Shown here in pieces: positions 9,546-17,566 of a stretch of 64,000 bases of DNA. How positions within the stretch are numbered: the stretch's first letter is position 1; each line of letters opens with the position of its first letter. The translations under genes were made by a program, and so were the position numbers. The notes beneath the pieces were generated by a model that was not told the origin of the DNA, searched no databases, and saw nothing but the letters and a program-made list of their open reading frames with translations. This stretch comes from Gemmatales bacterium (GTDB taxonomy: Bacteria; Planctomycetota; Planctomycetia; Gemmatales; HRBIN36): positions 1 to 64,000 of the forward strand of contig JANXCQ010000017.1 in assembly GCA_025060195.1 (NCBI GenBank), given 5' to 3'.

Positions 9546-11655
9546 GGCCGACTCTCGCTTTCTTCACATCGTCTTCACTGAGCACCACTCGAACCTTCGC
9601 CGAGCCGCCTCAGCATTGTCACGGGCCCATTATTTTGGACCAACGCCTTTACCTCTCCTGGAAAATTATACACCATTCACAATAATCTTGTCCCCACAAG
9701 CATTTCCTAAATGCAGCTTAGCCGATTCGGCAAATCCTAGCAAGGGCAATTCTCATGCCGCGCGCTAACTAACTTCTCGCCAGGCAATTGCTCACCAGTA
9801 AGCTTCGTTATTCATAGCGCAAAGCTCGTATGTTCGGCTCAGCGCAGCGATAACCTAAGCCACGACGCTTGACTTATAGCTCATCCACTTCGCCTAAGCT
9901 GTTCAGCGACCAATACCATAACCTGACCCGCCAGGCGTCAGAGCCAACGCCTACTACCGACGTGCAGATTAGAAACTACACCTACTTTCACCGAAGCTCG
10001 AACTACGCAGTCATTTCCTTTCGCCAAACCTGCTATCAACCATTATCACGCCAGATGAGCGACTGCCGCTTAGCCATATCACGTCGACACTCCACCAAGA
10101 CGCTTAGCAACGCTGCGCAGGCGAACTGGCGCACCCCCTGGGTAAAGAGCGTACGGGAGCCCAGTTTTGGAACTGTGCCATTTCAGATGGGCTAAACAAA
10201 CCAAATGCCAATGAAAACTTGTGTCGTTACCACATTATGATCACCTACTTACTATTTTTCTTCGACCCCGATGCCACCCACGCAAGCATTCTATGAGTTT
10301 TCTTGAGTGAACCCAAGGCAAACTTGCGATCATTAGCGGTCCGGCAGGGCCGTTTGCCTCTGCGGCAGTTGCGATCTCAAATCTTATTCACCGAGCTTAG
10401 CGCTTACATTAGTAACGCAATCAATATCGTAACCTATGCCGCGCCACCTATGCCACGTTTATCGGCTAGCTACGTTTGCTCAAGGACATGTCTCACCTAG
10501 CGGCAATTTAGATCTGATGGCACCGTTGTCATGCGTACCTGTTGCAATTACGATATTTATAGCCCCACAACTAATAATTTCAGCTAAACTGCTTCGTTGC
10601 TATTATGATGTGTTGATAGATGGAAGTACCATGACAAATGATCCACCTCGCTCAAACAGCGCGAGACACGTTTCTATCAGTTTGCTGGAGCGTGCGCGTG
10701 GAGGCAATAGCCGGATGCGAAACCAACCGCAGATTACCCTCATAAGCGCACAGCGACGCAGCGAAGCGGAAATTGGCCCATTATGTCACGAGTTGGGATC
10801 GGCTTTTGAAGAGCAACGACGGGCGATGAAGATGTAAGGAGCCATGCAGGTCTTATTGGTAATGTTAGCGCCCGAAACATTGGTACCCGTGAACGACTCT
10901 GCACCTGAACAAGAAGGGAGCGCAAACTGTCCTGAAAGTCGTCTCATCAGCTTCCGCACTAATTTGAGTAAAATGCGATCTGGAATTGGCTAAGTAAGGG
11001 TCAGTCCATCTAATGACCGGAAGCCTCCTCACTTAGCCGTCTTATGGTAGTTGACTTATCCTAGCGAGGGGATAGCATCACAACAATAAAACCGCATATT
11101 ATCGGGATGAATACAGAAGACTAAGCACGGGATTAATGACTATACGCGGACAAACGGTTATACAAAGCACAATTAACATGGCCTAAATAGTCATTAGGTT
11201 AGCAGCACGAACATATATAGCTCGGCAGCCATATAAAGCTTGTTAGGAAGGGACTTAGCTTAGAGCGCTTGAAGATAATGTTTAGAGACTGACCTTATGA
11301 TGCTCTGCGCAAAGCCGCCTGATTAATAGTTTAGATGGTACCAGACTAAACTGGGGTATAGTGGATATTCTCAATTCGGTGATACGTCGTGTCAGGTTCG
11401 CCGCCTTCGAGCAATTCCCAATAGCTTCGTGGAAGGCAATTAATCCCAGTAACCCAGTGCCGTGAACGCGAAGATACGGCGAGCTTGGTGGGGGGACAAG
11501 TTGTGAGCATGATCCCATGCTCGTGGCACGGATTACCAGGCTTAGTCCACGCGAGTTTATTTGTTTCTGCCGTTTTCATGTGCTAGGCTTCCATTAGCGG
11601 AGCGATTTTCTAGGGTCAGGCGAACCGGGCTGCGCGACTGCCCTGAGGTCAGCGC
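9546..11655. other. 2.1 kb region without a convincing gene
   Basis: The stretch is visibly more AT-rich than its neighbours and full of stops in all frames. The longest open frames (9869-10195 and 10436-10837) have low-quality translations. Only 10631-10837 hints at a gene: its first 25 residues (starting MTNDPPRS, with ISLLERARGGN) resemble the N-terminus of planctomycete ECF sigma factors, but the rest does not, so a decayed fragment is possible. I found no tRNA, and no recognisable RNase P, tmRNA or SRP RNA signature. The hexamer GCTTAG or its complement occurs nine times by eye, where about one is expected. Confidence 0.55.
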
Positions 11656-12021
11656 ATGGCAGAAATTCCCCCCGGACCTGATAGTCGTGCCCCCGCTCAG
11701 GGATCACGGGAACGTCGGGGACACTTACGTAAAGCGCCACGTGGCCGATGTGTCGTGCATCTATTCCGCGGCACATTCGGCCTGGGACGCAATGTCGCCT
11801 TGGAACTGCTCGACGTCTCCCTTAGCGGCATTAAACTTCGCCTCAGCGAGCCACTCCGCGTAGGCGAAGAGGTGACGCTTCAACTTCTCGGCCAGGGGCA
11901 TCTACGACCGGTCAAAACTGTAGCCCGTGTGATCTGGTGCCGCCCTGAACACGCCACATACGTTGCGGGTCTTGCCTTTGAAAAACTGTTGACCTATGCC
12001 GATTTCCTCCACATCACCTGA
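11656..12021 (+). CDS. PilZ domain protein (probable c-di-GMP receptor)
   Basis: The 121-residue protein is essentially one PilZ domain. It has RKAPR (25-29) as the RxxxR motif and DVSLSGIKL (53-61) as the D/NxSxxG motif, followed by the beta-barrel pattern VGEEVTLQLLG. These are the two c-di-GMP binding signatures, so it should bind the messenger. PilZ proteins act through partners in motility, export or polysaccharide synthesis, and no partner is evident here. It lies upstream of the nuo promoter and is probably separate from that operon. A GGDEF protein able to supply c-di-GMP lies at 22487. The Shine-Dalgarno sequence is weak. Confidence 0.8.
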   Translation: MAEIPPGPDSRAPAQGSRERRGHLRKAPRGRCVVHLFRGTFGLGRNVALELLDVSLSGIKLRLSEPLRVGEEVTLQLLGQGHLRPVKTVARVIWCRPEHATYVAGLAFEKLLTYADFLHIT

Positions 12022-12040
12022 GCACGCTTCTTTTGGTGCG

Positions 12041-12068
12041 TTGACTTATCCCGCAGTCCGCATATACT
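12041..12068 (+). promoter_or_regulatory. Sigma70-like promoter of the nuo operon
   Basis: TTGACT at 12041-12046 and TATACT at 12063-12068 are separated by 16 bp, each one mismatch from consensus. Transcription should start near 12075, giving a leader of about 80 nt before nuoA. This leader contains the terminator-like hairpin and the Rex-type palindrome described separately. Confidence 0.6.
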
Positions 12069-12083
12069 ACTGTGGCAGCAAGG

Positions 12084-12110
12084 AAACCTCGGCCTATCCC
12101 GGGGTTTTTT
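12084..12110 (+). terminator. Intrinsic terminator-like hairpin in the nuo leader
   Basis: A 9-bp stem (12084-12092 with 12099-12107, one G-U pair) and a 6-nt loop (12093-12098) are followed by a T run ending at 12110. It could end pilZ transcription from upstream. It also lies just downstream of the predicted nuo start site, so it could act as an attenuator. Confidence 0.55.
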
Positions 12111-12118
12111 GAGGTACC

Positions 12119-12142
12119 ACTTTGTGAAAAAATTCACAAAGT
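12119..12142. promoter_or_regulatory. Perfect Rex-type operator palindrome
   Basis: Arms ACTTTGTGAA and TTCACAAAGT form a perfect 10-bp inverted repeat around AAAA. The core at 12122-12139 is TTGTGAA-N4-TTCACAA. This is the consensus known for Rex, the NADH/NAD+-sensing repressor that controls nuo, cytochrome bd and fermentation genes in several phyla. It sits about 47-64 nt after the predicted start site and 15 nt before nuoA, a position suited to a roadblock. No rex gene is in the window. Confidence 0.7.
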
Positions 12143-12157
12143 CCGGGGCCTAAGCAC

Positions 12158-12544
12158 ATGGCGACGGAACTGAGCGCTTGGCAGCCGCTCGGTCTGTACT
12201 TGCTGGCGATATTGGCCTTTGTGCTCGGGGTGCTGGCGCTGGCGCACCTCGTCGCCCCGCCCCGTCCCCGGCCAATCAAAGATATGCCATATGAGTCGGG
12301 GGTCGATCCGCTTGGCGACGCCCGTCTCCGCTTCGACATTCGCTATTACCTCATCGCGGTTCTGTTTCTGCTCTTTGATGTCGAGTTACTGTTCCTCTAT
12401 CCTTGGGCGGTCGCCGCGTATGCCGACAACGGCCTGCCTGTTGCTCTGCGTGATGCCGCTTTCCTCGGCGTGCTGGTGTTCCTGGGATTGCTCATCATCG
12501 GCTACCTATACGAATGGGCCAAAGGAGGCTTCCGATGGCGTTAG
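12158..12544 (+). CDS. nuoA: NADH-quinone oxidoreductase subunit A
   Basis: The 128-residue protein has three membrane helices and the conserved stretch [21 protein letters not shown] near 47-67, then a [15 protein letters not shown] helix. NuoA is a small membrane subunit near the quinone site of complex I. It is the first gene of the operon, 15 bp after the Rex-type palindrome. Its 3' end overlaps nuoB by 10 bp, which suggests translational coupling. Confidence 0.95.
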   Translation: MATELSAWQPLGLYLLAILAFVLGVLALAHLVAPPRPRPIKDMPYESGVDPLGDARLRFDIRYYLIAVLFLLFDVELLFLYPWAVAAYADNGLPVALRDAAFLGVLVFLGLLIIGYLYEWAKGGFRWR

Positions 12545-13170
12545 GTCTGCCCGAAAACGTTTTCCTTGCCAACCTCGATAAACTCGCGAACTGGGTTCGG
12601 GCCAATAGCCTTTGGCCCATGCCCTTTGCCACCGCGTGCTGTGGCATTGAGCTGATGGCCGTGGGCGCTTCCCGCTACGACATCGCCCGCTTTGGCGCCG
12701 AAGTGATGCGCTTCAGCCCACGCCAGTGCGACCTGATGATCGTGGCGGGTCGCATTGTCATGAAAATGCTTCCCGTTTTGCAACGCATCTGGCTGCAGAT
12801 GCCCGAACCGAAATGGTGCATCTCTATGGGCGCTTGCGCCTCTAGTGGCGGCGTCTTCGACACCTATGCGGTAGTGCAAGGCATCGATCGCTTCATTCCC
12901 GTTGACCTTTATATTCCTGGTTGTCCCCCGCGCCCTGAACAATTGATCCAAGCCGTCCTTGATTTGCAGGAAAAAATCAGGAAAACGGGCACGCTGGCAG
13001 GTCGCGAATTTCAGCAGCGCACCCAACCGAATATTCCCCAGTTGTTACCGGCGCCCCCTTCCGACCGCATCGTCGCACCAGGTGATTACACCACGGCCAC
13101 TCAACGTTGGCCTGGGGACGACCGTAGCTCATCTTCCTGCTCGCGCCGGCCCTTGCCTCAAGTAAACTAA
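12535..13170 (+). CDS. nuoB: NADH-quinone oxidoreductase subunit B
   Basis: The start is placed at ATG 12535 because AAAGGAGG lies 7 nt upstream; an in-frame ATG at 12514 lacks such a site. The protein has 211 residues. All four ligands of the N2 [4Fe-4S] cluster are visible: the tandem Cys in ACCGIE, the Cys in MGACAS, and the Cys in PGCPPRPE. NuoB passes electrons to quinone together with NuoD. The C-terminal 45 residues after the family core are low-complexity and Pro/Arg/Ser-rich. A 155-bp AT-rich gap separates it from nuoC. Confidence 0.96.
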   Translation: MALGLPENVFLANLDKLANWVRANSLWPMPFATACCGIELMAVGASRYDIARFGAEVMRFSPRQCDLMIVAGRIVMKMLPVLQRIWLQMPEPKWCISMGACASSGGVFDTYAVVQGIDRFIPVDLYIPGCPPRPEQLIQAVLDLQEKIRKTGTLAGREFQQRTQPNIPQLLPAPPSDRIVAPGDYTTATQRWPGDDRSSSSCSRRPLPQVN

Positions 13171-13325
13171 TAACCTGCTCTTGGCATCCGCTTAACTGAG
13201 CCGACGCCTTGGCTACTAATACTTAGACAAAAGATTATATCTTTCACCGTGCTTAGCATATTCCTCTCGACATAGTATCTACGTCTCTAGCAATCACCCT
13301 GACAGGCTTAGCACGGGCCCTCTGT

Positions 13326-13832
13326 ATGATACCTTACGAGCAAATTATTGGGCACTTGCGTCAACTTCCAGGATGTAATGACATCCAATATAGTAGTTTC
13401 CGCGACAACCATCGTCTGGTCGTGCCAAAAGATTGCATTTACACGGTACTTCAGCGATTGAAGGACGATTTCAACTTCGACATGCTAATAGATATCACGG
13501 CGGTCGATTATCTTCACTATCCCGACGCCCGCCATCGGTTCGGCGTGGTCTATTGTTTACTAAATACCCAGACCGGCCAACGCCTCATTGTCAAAACTAA
13601 CCTAGACGAGCCTGATCTGCAGCTACCGTCCGCATTTTCGCTCTGGAAAGCGGCAGACTGGCTCGAGCGAGAAGTATATGACATGTTCGGTATCGTCTTT
13701 GAAGGGCATCCCGACCTCCGCCGCATCCTCATGCCCGAGACCTTTACTGATTATCCTCTGCGCAAAGACTATCCCCTTCGTGGCCGCGGGGAACGCCATG
13801 ATTTCCCTGTCATCTCCCGCGCCGAAAGCTGA
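13326..13832 (+). CDS. nuoC: NADH-quinone oxidoreductase subunit C
   Basis: The 168-residue protein matches the 30-kDa subunit of complex I. The signature is near the C-terminus: [18 protein letters not shown], then RRILMP and [12 protein letters not shown]. It belongs to the peripheral arm that connects to NuoB and NuoD. In some bacteria nuoC and nuoD are fused; here they are separate, 16 bp apart. The upstream gap is unusually long for this operon, and the Shine-Dalgarno sequence is weak. Confidence 0.95.
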   Translation: MIPYEQIIGHLRQLPGCNDIQYSSFRDNHRLVVPKDCIYTVLQRLKDDFNFDMLIDITAVDYLHYPDARHRFGVVYCLLNTQTGQRLIVKTNLDEPDLQLPSAFSLWKAADWLEREVYDMFGIVFEGHPDLRRILMPETFTDYPLRKDYPLRGRGERHDFPVISRAES

Positions 13833-13848
13833 CTAAACGGACACCTCT

Positions 13849-15075
13849 ATGCCTCTAGAGCTTGTTGAGACCTGGGACGAATTCATTGACCAGAAACAAT
13901 ATCTCTATACTCTCAATTTCGGGCCGCAACACCCTGCTACTCATACTACTCTGCGCCTGATCCTGACTCTAGAAGGCGAAAAAGTTGTCAAGGCCGTTCC
14001 CGATATCGGTTACCTCCACAGCGGCTTCGAAAAACTCGGCGAAGACCTCAATTACAATCAATACGTCACCATCGTGGACCGCATGAACTATATTTCGCCC
14101 GTCGCTAATGAAATTGCCTGGCACCATGTCGTGGAAAAACTCTTAGGCATTGAAATTACTCCCCGATGCAAATACATCCGCACCATCCTGGCAGAACTAG
14201 CCCGGATTAGCGACCATTGTCTCAATATAGGCGCTGCGGCCTTAGACTTAGGCGGCTTTACTCCGTTCCTCTATGCGTTCTACCAACGTGAACAAATTTA
14301 TGACTTGATCCAGGAAGCCTCAGGTCAGCGTTTCCATCCCAGTTACACCCGCATTGGCGGACTGATGTACGACGTACGCGACGAATGGATCCGCGGTGTA
14401 CGCCAATTTGTCCAGACTTTCCCTAAGGCCCATAGTGATATCCATCGCCTGCTCACCCGGAATCGCATCTTCGTCGAGCGCACGAAAGGCATCGGAGTGT
14501 TGCCGCGCGAATTGGCGATTAACCTGGGATGTACAGGTCCAGTCGCACGAGCCAGCGGCGTCGTCCGCGACCTGCGTAAGGACGAACCCTATCTCGCTTA
14601 CGGTGAGCTTCGCGACACCTTTCAAGTGGTCTGTGCCACCGGGGGCGACTGTTATGCTCGCTACTTAGTCCGCATGGAAGAGATGTTAGAGAGTCTGAAA
14701 ATTATCAAAGCCGCTATCGAAAACCTCCCCTCAGGACCTGTGAATATCGATGTGGAGACGAAAGAAGTGCTTCCCCCGAAGCCTGATACCTGGCGCACCA
14801 TCGAAGGACTAATTCAGCACTTTGAACTCATTATGACTAATCGCGGCCTCTCAACCCCACGCGAAGAGATTTACGGTGCCATCGAATCGCCCAACGGTGA
14901 ACTAGGCTTCTATATTGTCGCTGATGGCTCCGACCGACCCTATCGTTGCCGCACCCGACCTCCCTCTTTCGTTCACTTCGCAGTATTCCCATATCTAGCT
15001 GTCGGTCATCAAATTAGTGACCTGGTCGCAATTCTGGGTAGCCTGAATATCATTGCCGCCGAGTTAGATCGCTGA
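13849..15075 (+). CDS. nuoD: NADH-quinone oxidoreductase subunit D
   Basis: The 408-residue protein matches the 49-kDa, hydrogenase-like subunit. It has FGPQHPATHTTLRL near 25-38, GYLHSGFEKL near 57, YNQYVTIVDRMNY near 70, and a C-terminus ending AELDR. The loop with His and Tyr that binds the quinone headgroup is within GPQHPATH and the following YxxxxDR region. Length is normal for the family. It is followed by nuoE after 15 bp. Confidence 0.96.
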   Translation: MPLELVETWDEFIDQKQYLYTLNFGPQHPATHTTLRLILTLEGEKVVKAVPDIGYLHSGFEKLGEDLNYNQYVTIVDRMNYISPVANEIAWHHVVEKLLGIEITPRCKYIRTILAELARISDHCLNIGAAALDLGGFTPFLYAFYQREQIYDLIQEASGQRFHPSYTRIGGLMYDVRDEWIRGVRQFVQTFPKAHSDIHRLLTRNRIFVERTKGIGVLPRELAINLGCTGPVARASGVVRDLRKDEPYLAYGELRDTFQVVCATGGDCYARYLVRMEEMLESLKIIKAAIENLPSGPVNIDVETKEVLPPKPDTWRTIEGLIQHFELIMTNRGLSTPREEIYGAIESPNGELGFYIVADGSDRPYRCRTRPPSFVHFAVFPYLAVGHQISDLVAILGSLNIIAAELDR

Positions 15076-15090
15076 TTCTGGAGCGCACTC

Positions 15091-15591
15091 ATGCCCCTGC
15101 TTAGCGAAGACCTCCGTCAAGCCATCGAAGACTACACCCGTCGCTATGCTACACGCCAAGCAGCCTTGCTACCCGCCCTGCACCTGATTCAAGAACGGTT
15201 TCGATGCGTCCCTCGCGAAGCTATCGAAGAACTGGCCGACCTGTTAGATCTCCATCCGGCACAGGTACATGACACGCTATCATTTTATGGCTTTTTCCGC
15301 GATGCCGGAAATCCCCTTGGAAGGTTTCGTGTGTGGGTTTGCCGCAGCTTACCTTGTATGCTACGCGGTGGCGAGGAAATATTAGACGACTTGTGCCATT
15401 ATCTGAATATCCAGCCCGGACAGACCACTGCCGATGGGGCCATCACCTTGGAGTTTGCCGAATGTCTAGGTGCTTGTGAACTGGCCCCGTGCTTACTAGT
15501 CAACGATGAATGTCATGGCCCACTCACTCAAGAATCCGCGCGACAATTAGTCGCGCAATTGCGACGAGCGGGAGTCCAGCATGGCGTTTGA
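15091..15591 (+). CDS. nuoE: NADH-quinone oxidoreductase subunit E
   Basis: The 166-residue, thioredoxin-like 24-kDa subunit binds a [2Fe-2S] cluster. Its four cysteines are present as CRSLPC near 88-93 and CLGAC near 129-133. The N-terminal helical part LLPALHLIQERF is also typical. GGAG lies about 7 nt before the ATG. The gene overlaps nuoF by 11 bp. Confidence 0.95.
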   Translation: MPLLSEDLRQAIEDYTRRYATRQAALLPALHLIQERFRCVPREAIEELADLLDLHPAQVHDTLSFYGFFRDAGNPLGRFRVWVCRSLPCMLRGGEEILDDLCHYLNIQPGQTTADGAITLEFAECLGACELAPCLLVNDECHGPLTQESARQLVAQLRRAGVQHGV

Positions 15592-16915
15592 ACCGGTACT
15601 ACTACGCCATCTCCAGATACCTGGGATTCAGCATTTAGATACTTATCAGGCCCATGGAGGCTACCAGGCGCTCAAGCGTGCGTTAGAACTTACTCCCGAA
15701 CAAGTAGTCCAACTCGTCAAAGATTCAGGGCTGCGGGGTCGTGGCGGGGCAGGATTTCCCACAGGGGTCAAATGGGGCTTTATTCCGAAAGACCATCCTG
15801 GGCCGATTTATCTCTGTGTAAACGCAGACGAGAGCGAACCTGGTACCTTCAATAATCGAATCCTCATGGAAGGCGATCCTCATCAAGTGCTCGAAGGCAC
15901 CATAATCAGCGCGTATGCTATCCGTGCGTCCGTCGCCTATATCTATATCCGTTATGAATACGGACGGGCCTATCGAATCCTTCAGCGCGCCATTGAAGAA
16001 CTATATAAGCATGGACTATTAGGTCGTAACATTCTCGGCAAAGCAGGCTTTAACCTGGACATCTATATTCACCGCGGTGCGGGCGCTTACATCTGCGGCG
16101 AAGAGACGGGCCTGATCGAAAGTTTAGAAGGCAAACGCGCTTGGCCCCGCATCAAGCCGCCATTTCCTGCGGTGCAAGGTTTATTCCAGAAACCTACGAT
16201 TGTTAACAATGTGGAAACCCTTGCCTGCGTGAAGCATATTCTCGAACGCGGCCCGCAGTGGTTTCGTTCGATCGGCGTTCCACCGGACCCAAATAACCCC
16301 CGCGATATAGGTAGCTTTGGCCCGAAACTTTACTGCTTGAGTGGCCATGTCAACCGACCCGGATGTTATGAACTGCCCCTCGGCATCACCGCACGGGAGT
16401 TGATTGAAAAATACGGCGGCGGGGTCTGGAACGGTCGCCGGGTCAAGGCTATTATCCCCGGGGGACTTAGCATGGGATTTATGTCCGATCAAGAATTAGA
16501 TACCCCCCTCGATTTTAATGGCCCACTCAAGGTCGGATGCTTAGGTCTCGGAACGGCTGCGGTAATTGTCATAGATGATCGGACTAGCATGATCGATGTC
16601 CTATATAATAGCTGTCGTTTTTTCGCTCACGAGTCTTGTGGTCAGTGTACTCCCTGTCGTGAAGGCACCGCCTGGATGACTAAGATTTTGGCCCGGATTC
16701 GCCGCGGCGAAGGATACTTAGATGACTTAGACCTCTTGCTGGAAATTGCCAACGGTATAGGTATCATGCCAGGCACCACGATATGTGGACTGGCAGACGG
16801 CGCCGCCTGGCCTGTCAAGACAGCTATCACGAAGTTTCGAGCCGAATTTGAGGACTATATACGCAATTCCCGCTCTCGCTCGGTTACCTTGCGAGAAACT
16901 ACCAAAACCCTATAA
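15581..16915 (+). CDS. nuoF: NADH-quinone oxidoreductase subunit F (NADH- and FMN-binding)
   Basis: The 444-residue protein has the NADH-site glycine-rich motif GLRGRGGAGFPTGVKW near 50-65, the FMN region NADESEPGTF near 81-90, and the [4Fe-4S] ligands ESCGQCTPCREG near 352-363 with a later Cys in TTICGLADGAAW. It takes electrons from NADH into complex I. All key residues look intact. The start lies inside the nuoE 3' end, which suggests coupling. Confidence 0.96.
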   Translation: MAFEPVLLRHLQIPGIQHLDTYQAHGGYQALKRALELTPEQVVQLVKDSGLRGRGGAGFPTGVKWGFIPKDHPGPIYLCVNADESEPGTFNNRILMEGDPHQVLEGTIISAYAIRASVAYIYIRYEYGRAYRILQRAIEELYKHGLLGRNILGKAGFNLDIYIHRGAGAYICGEETGLIESLEGKRAWPRIKPPFPAVQGLFQKPTIVNNVETLACVKHILERGPQWFRSIGVPPDPNNPRDIGSFGPKLYCLSGHVNRPGCYELPLGITARELIEKYGGGVWNGRRVKAIIPGGLSMGFMSDQELDTPLDFNGPLKVGCLGLGTAAVIVIDDRTSMIDVLYNSCRFFAHESCGQCTPCREGTAWMTKILARIRRGEGYLDDLDLLLEIANGIGIMPGTTICGLADGAAWPVKTAITKFRAEFEDYIRNSRSRSVTLRETTKTL

Positions 16916-16938
16916 ACCCCGTTACAGGAGGGCTCACT

Positions 16939-17541
16939 ATGACGATGAAAGCTCCAAGGCTGTGCATCTCCGTAGTGATCGTCGTATTGCTGAGTTGGCT
17001 GGCTGGATGCAGCGACTCAACTGCAAAAAAGCCCACTGTGGCGCAACAGGGCAATAATCCTAAGCCTGTTGGAGACCCTGGGTCAAATCAATCGGGCACT
17101 CCTAACAAGCCGCCCTTTCCTCTAATCGGACCTTCCATACCGACGGTGCCAACCCAAGTTGCAACGCCTCCGCAAGCTTCTCATAATACCCGCCCCATTG
17201 GTCCATTAGGAGTGCGACAAATAACATTAGGCCTTAATGATTTGCGTCAGGCAGGAATTCTCTTGGCAAATTATTATAACGAAAACAATAGCTGGCCCCG
17301 CAACGATAACGAACTCCGCGATGCTTTGCGGGAAATGCCTATCGTTTATAAGGCCATTCAGGTCGGTGATTATGTTTTCGCCCCGCTAAGCAATCCGACT
17401 TTGCCGCCCGGTCCCCAAACCGTACTTATTTATGAACGACTGCCTGACAAGGCTGGTATTCGGTTAGTCTTATTTGGCGACGGCTCTGTGAAGCGCATGA
17501 CTCCAGGCGAATTTAATCAACTCAAGCTGCCCCCTCCCTAG
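16939..17541 (+). CDS. Lipoprotein with H-X9-DG-like C-terminus, inserted in the nuo operon
   Basis: The 200-residue protein starts with a lipoprotein signal ending LAGC (Cys24). A Pro/Asn-rich linker follows to about residue 90. The C-terminal domain resembles the small planctomycete lipoproteins with a pseudopilin-like H-X9-DG end: a helix LNDLRQAGILLANYYNENN, YVFAPLSNP, TVLIYERL, and LVLFGDGSVKRMTPGEF at the end. A strong AGGAGGG site lies upstream. It is 23 bp after nuoF and 25 bp before nuoG, so it should be co-expressed with complex I. It is not a known Nuo subunit. A link to NADH dehydrogenase is inferred only from position. Confidence 0.75.
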   Translation: MTMKAPRLCISVVIVVLLSWLAGCSDSTAKKPTVAQQGNNPKPVGDPGSNQSGTPNKPPFPLIGPSIPTVPTQVATPPQASHNTRPIGPLGVRQITLGLNDLRQAGILLANYYNENNSWPRNDNELRDALREMPIVYKAIQVGDYVFAPLSNPTLPPGPQTVLIYERLPDKAGIRLVLFGDGSVKRMTPGEFNQLKLPPP

Positions 17542-17566
17542 ACTTTCCCGATACCGAGGCGATTCC

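Noticed and set aside
9869..10195. Open frame of 108 residues in the gene-poor region
   Set aside because: Composition is irregular, there is no ribosome site and no recognisable pattern.
11050..11081. TTGACTTATCC, the same -35 context as the nuo promoter
   Set aside because: The matching -10 position reads TAGCAT, a poor match, and no gene starts within 550 bp.
12514..12534. Upstream ATG for nuoB
   Set aside because: The AAAGGAGG site is placed for ATG 12535, and the extension is not family-like.
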